Below are positions 5,756-6,628 of a stretch of DNA of 6,628 bases, piece by piece. The DNA comes from RGIG7213 sp045636245. GTDB taxonomy: Bacteria; Bacillota; Clostridia; Oscillospirales; CAG-272. Below the pieces are notes generated by a model. That model was not told where the DNA came from. It did not search any database and saw nothing but the letters and a program-made list of their open reading frames with translations. Numbering within the stretch: the first letter of the stretch is position 1; each line of letters starts with the position of its first letter. The stretch covers positions 1 to 6,628 of the forward strand of contig JAZTXA010000188.1 of assembly GCA_045636245.1 (NCBI GenBank), in the 5' to 3' direction. The position numbers and the translations under genes were made by a program.

Positions 5756-6013
5756 GTCTTTATTTTAAAAATCAGCAACAACACAGTTGAATTGTTCGTA
5801 TTACCCTGCCGCTATAAGGTGTCCGCAATCAATCCTTCCCCCGCCCTTTTTCTGTATAATAATTCTCAATATCCATTTTTATCACCTTTAAAACCGTTTT
5901 TATAAAAAATACCCCACATAAGTTTTTTGTCAGCAAATTACGTTTATATGCATTTTTTCACCTTATTCCCCATTCAGGTAACATGAAATTAAATATTTGT
6001 TTATCAAAAACTA
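5756..6013. other. Intergenic stretch without a clear gene
   Basis: Between the lipoprotein terminator and the smpB promoter lie about 260 AT-rich bases with no reading frame of convincing length, no tRNA-like sequence and no recognisable riboswitch. The only structured signals are two SD-plus-ATG combinations on the minus strand (ATG at 5953 and 5876) opening reading frames of 7 and 15 codons. A lone TATAAT at 5855-5860 on the plus strand has no -35 partner. Confidence 0.6.
5829..5876 (-). CDS. Possible 15-residue peptide ORF (speculative)
   Basis: ATG at 5876 opens MDIENYYTEKGRGKD and ends at TGA (5829-5831). An AAAGGTGA SD (5882-5889) stands 5 bases upstream and is the same motif as that before upp. 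A weak promoter (CTGACA, 16 bases, TATTTT) might precede it at about 5905-5932. It could be a short peptide, a decayed gene start, or chance. No similarity is recognised and no terminator is seen after it. Confidence 0.2.
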   Translation of the reverse strand: MDIENYYTEKGRGKD

Positions 6014-6042
6014 TTGCAGAAGTTATTTTTTTATGATATCAT
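6014..6042 (+). promoter_or_regulatory. Probable smpB promoter
   Basis: TATCAT (6037-6042) with an upstream TG (6034-6035) forms an extended -10 element. A poor -35 (TTGCAG, 6014-6019) lies 17 bases upstream. Transcription would start near 6049, about 20 bases before the smpB ATG, just ahead of the SD GAGGTGG (6056-6062). Confidence 0.6.
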
Positions 6043-6069
6043 ATTAAAGAAAGTTGAGGTGGTTTTGGT

Positions 6070-6546
6070 ATGCCGAAAAATAATGACGGTAAAAAAATAA
6101 TTGCGACAAACAAAAAAGCATATCATGACTACTATGTGCTTTCCACATACGAAGCAGGTATTCAGCTTTTCGGAACGGAAGTAAAGTCGATACGCGCAGG
6201 CACAGTCAACTTGAAGGATTCGTTTTGCCACATCAAAAACGGTGAAATGTTTGCTCTCGGTGTGCATATAAGTCCTTATGAAAAAGGTAATATTTTCAAC
6301 AGAGACCCTCTGCGTGAAAAAAAGCTTCTGATGCATAAAAAGGAAATTATGAAGCTTTTGGGGCAAGTCGGCCAGGAGGGGCTTTCGATAATCCCCCTTT
6401 CGCTTTATTTTAAAGGTCAATATGTAAAGCTTGAAATAGGGCTTTGCAAGGGTAAAAAGCTTTACGATAAGCGTGAGGTTGATGCTAAAAAGCAGGCGGC
6501 ACGTTCTATCGAAAGATATGAAAAATCAAACGGAAGATACGAATAA
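6070..6546 (+). CDS. smpB: SsrA-binding protein SmpB
   Basis: SmpB binds the tRNA-like domain of tmRNA and places it in the empty A site of ribosomes stalled on broken mRNA, starting trans-translation. The 158-residue length is usual. Family hallmarks are all present: NKKAYHDYYV (14-23), YEAGIQLFGTEVKSIR (27-42), NLKDSF (47-52), HISPYEKGN (66-74), DPLREKKLLMHKKEI (79-93) and GKKLYDKR (128-135), followed by the basic C-terminal tail that becomes helical in the mRNA channel. SD GAGGTGG (6056-6062) lies 7 bases before the ATG. The ssrA gene begins 21 bases after the stop on the same strand with no terminator between, so protein and RNA partners may share a transcript. Confidence 0.98.
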   Translation: MPKNNDGKKIIATNKKAYHDYYVLSTYEAGIQLFGTEVKSIRAGTVNLKDSFCHIKNGEMFALGVHISPYEKGNIFNRDPLREKKLLMHKKEIMKLLGQVGQEGLSIIPLSLYFKGQYVKLEIGLCKGKKLYDKREVDAKKQAARSIERYEKSNGRYE

Positions 6547-6567
6547 CCGTATAACTTCCCATTATAT

Positions 6568-6628
6568 GGGGGCGTAAAGGCTTCGACGGGGAGTTTGAGG
6601 TATGATAAGCGGGCAGAGGCGCATTACC
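6568..6628 (+). ncRNA. ssrA: Transfer-messenger RNA (tmRNA), 5' part, cut by window end
   Basis: The sequence starting GGGGGCGTAAAGG and continuing CTTCGACGGGG (6581-6591) is the conserved 5' end of bacterial tmRNA: the acceptor-stem strand and the D-loop-like segment with UUCGACGGGG. The next bases (6592-6628) would form the start of helix 2 and the region before the first pseudoknot. The tag-peptide frame, remaining pseudoknots, T-arm and 3' acceptor strand lie beyond the window. Its 5' end is placed at 6568 by analogy; maturation by RNase P is expected. No clear own promoter lies in the 21-base gap after smpB. Confidence 0.95.

Noticed and set aside
5453..5790. Open frames on the other strand and in another plus frame across the lipoprotein gene
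   Set aside because: They arise because a 12-bp repeat without stops leaves several frames open. Only the frame with SD, signal peptide and lipobox is supported.
5851..5860. TGTATAAT as a plus-strand promoter
   Set aside because: No -35 hexamer at a usable distance and no gene starts shortly downstream.

Overview
The window looks like chromosomal DNA of a low-to-moderate GC Gram-positive anaerobe in the class Clostridia, plausibly a gut or plant-fibre-associated lineage. Grounds for this are consensus sigma-A promoters, strong Shine-Dalgarno (SD) sites of the GGAGG/AAGGTGA type, a short RelA/SpoT-type alarmone synthetase, a DUF421 plus DUF4363 membrane-protein pair of the Firmicutes type, a GH78 rhamnosidase, and smpB lying directly next to ssrA. 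The taxonomic placement is inference; no rRNA or species marker is present.

Layout. Positions 1-79 hold the last codons of an unidentified upstream gene. It is followed almost without a gap by a small (p)ppGpp synthetase (85-771, +). A perfect inverted repeat at 775-809 is a shared terminator for this gene and for the convergent unit on the minus strand. That unit, read right to left, starts at a consensus promoter (4178-4206), encodes uracil phosphoribosyltransferase (upp, 3510-4139) and continues after 25 bases into an 888-residue cytoplasmic GH78 alpha-L-rhamnosidase (818-3484). Divergent from upp is a two-gene unit with an ATGA overlap, encoding a DUF421 (YetF-like) membrane protein (4284-4961) and a DUF4363-type single-pass protein (4958-5332). 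The best promoter candidate for this pair resembles a forespore sigma-F/sigma-G site.

At 5372-5400 lies a textbook promoter (TTGACA, 17 bp, extended TATAAT). It drives a very small gene (5460-5711) for a lipoprotein whose whole mature part is an acidic Glu/Asp-Thr-Val/Ala-Ala repeat, closed by a strong UACG-tetraloop terminator. A gap of about 310 bases follows, with no clear gene and at most two tiny SD-led reading frames on the minus strand. The window ends with smpB (6070-6546) and the first 61 bases of ssrA (tmRNA).

The genes fall into separate functions: stringent-response signalling, pyrimidine salvage with rhamnoside breakdown, an envelope or spore-linked membrane pair, a surface lipoprotein, and ribosome rescue. 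The parts most worth a second look are the stand-alone repeat lipoprotein with its very strong promoter, the unexpected upp-rhamnosidase operon, and the possible sporulation control of the DUF421-DUF4363 pair. I see no phage, insertion sequence, CRISPR array or defence system.
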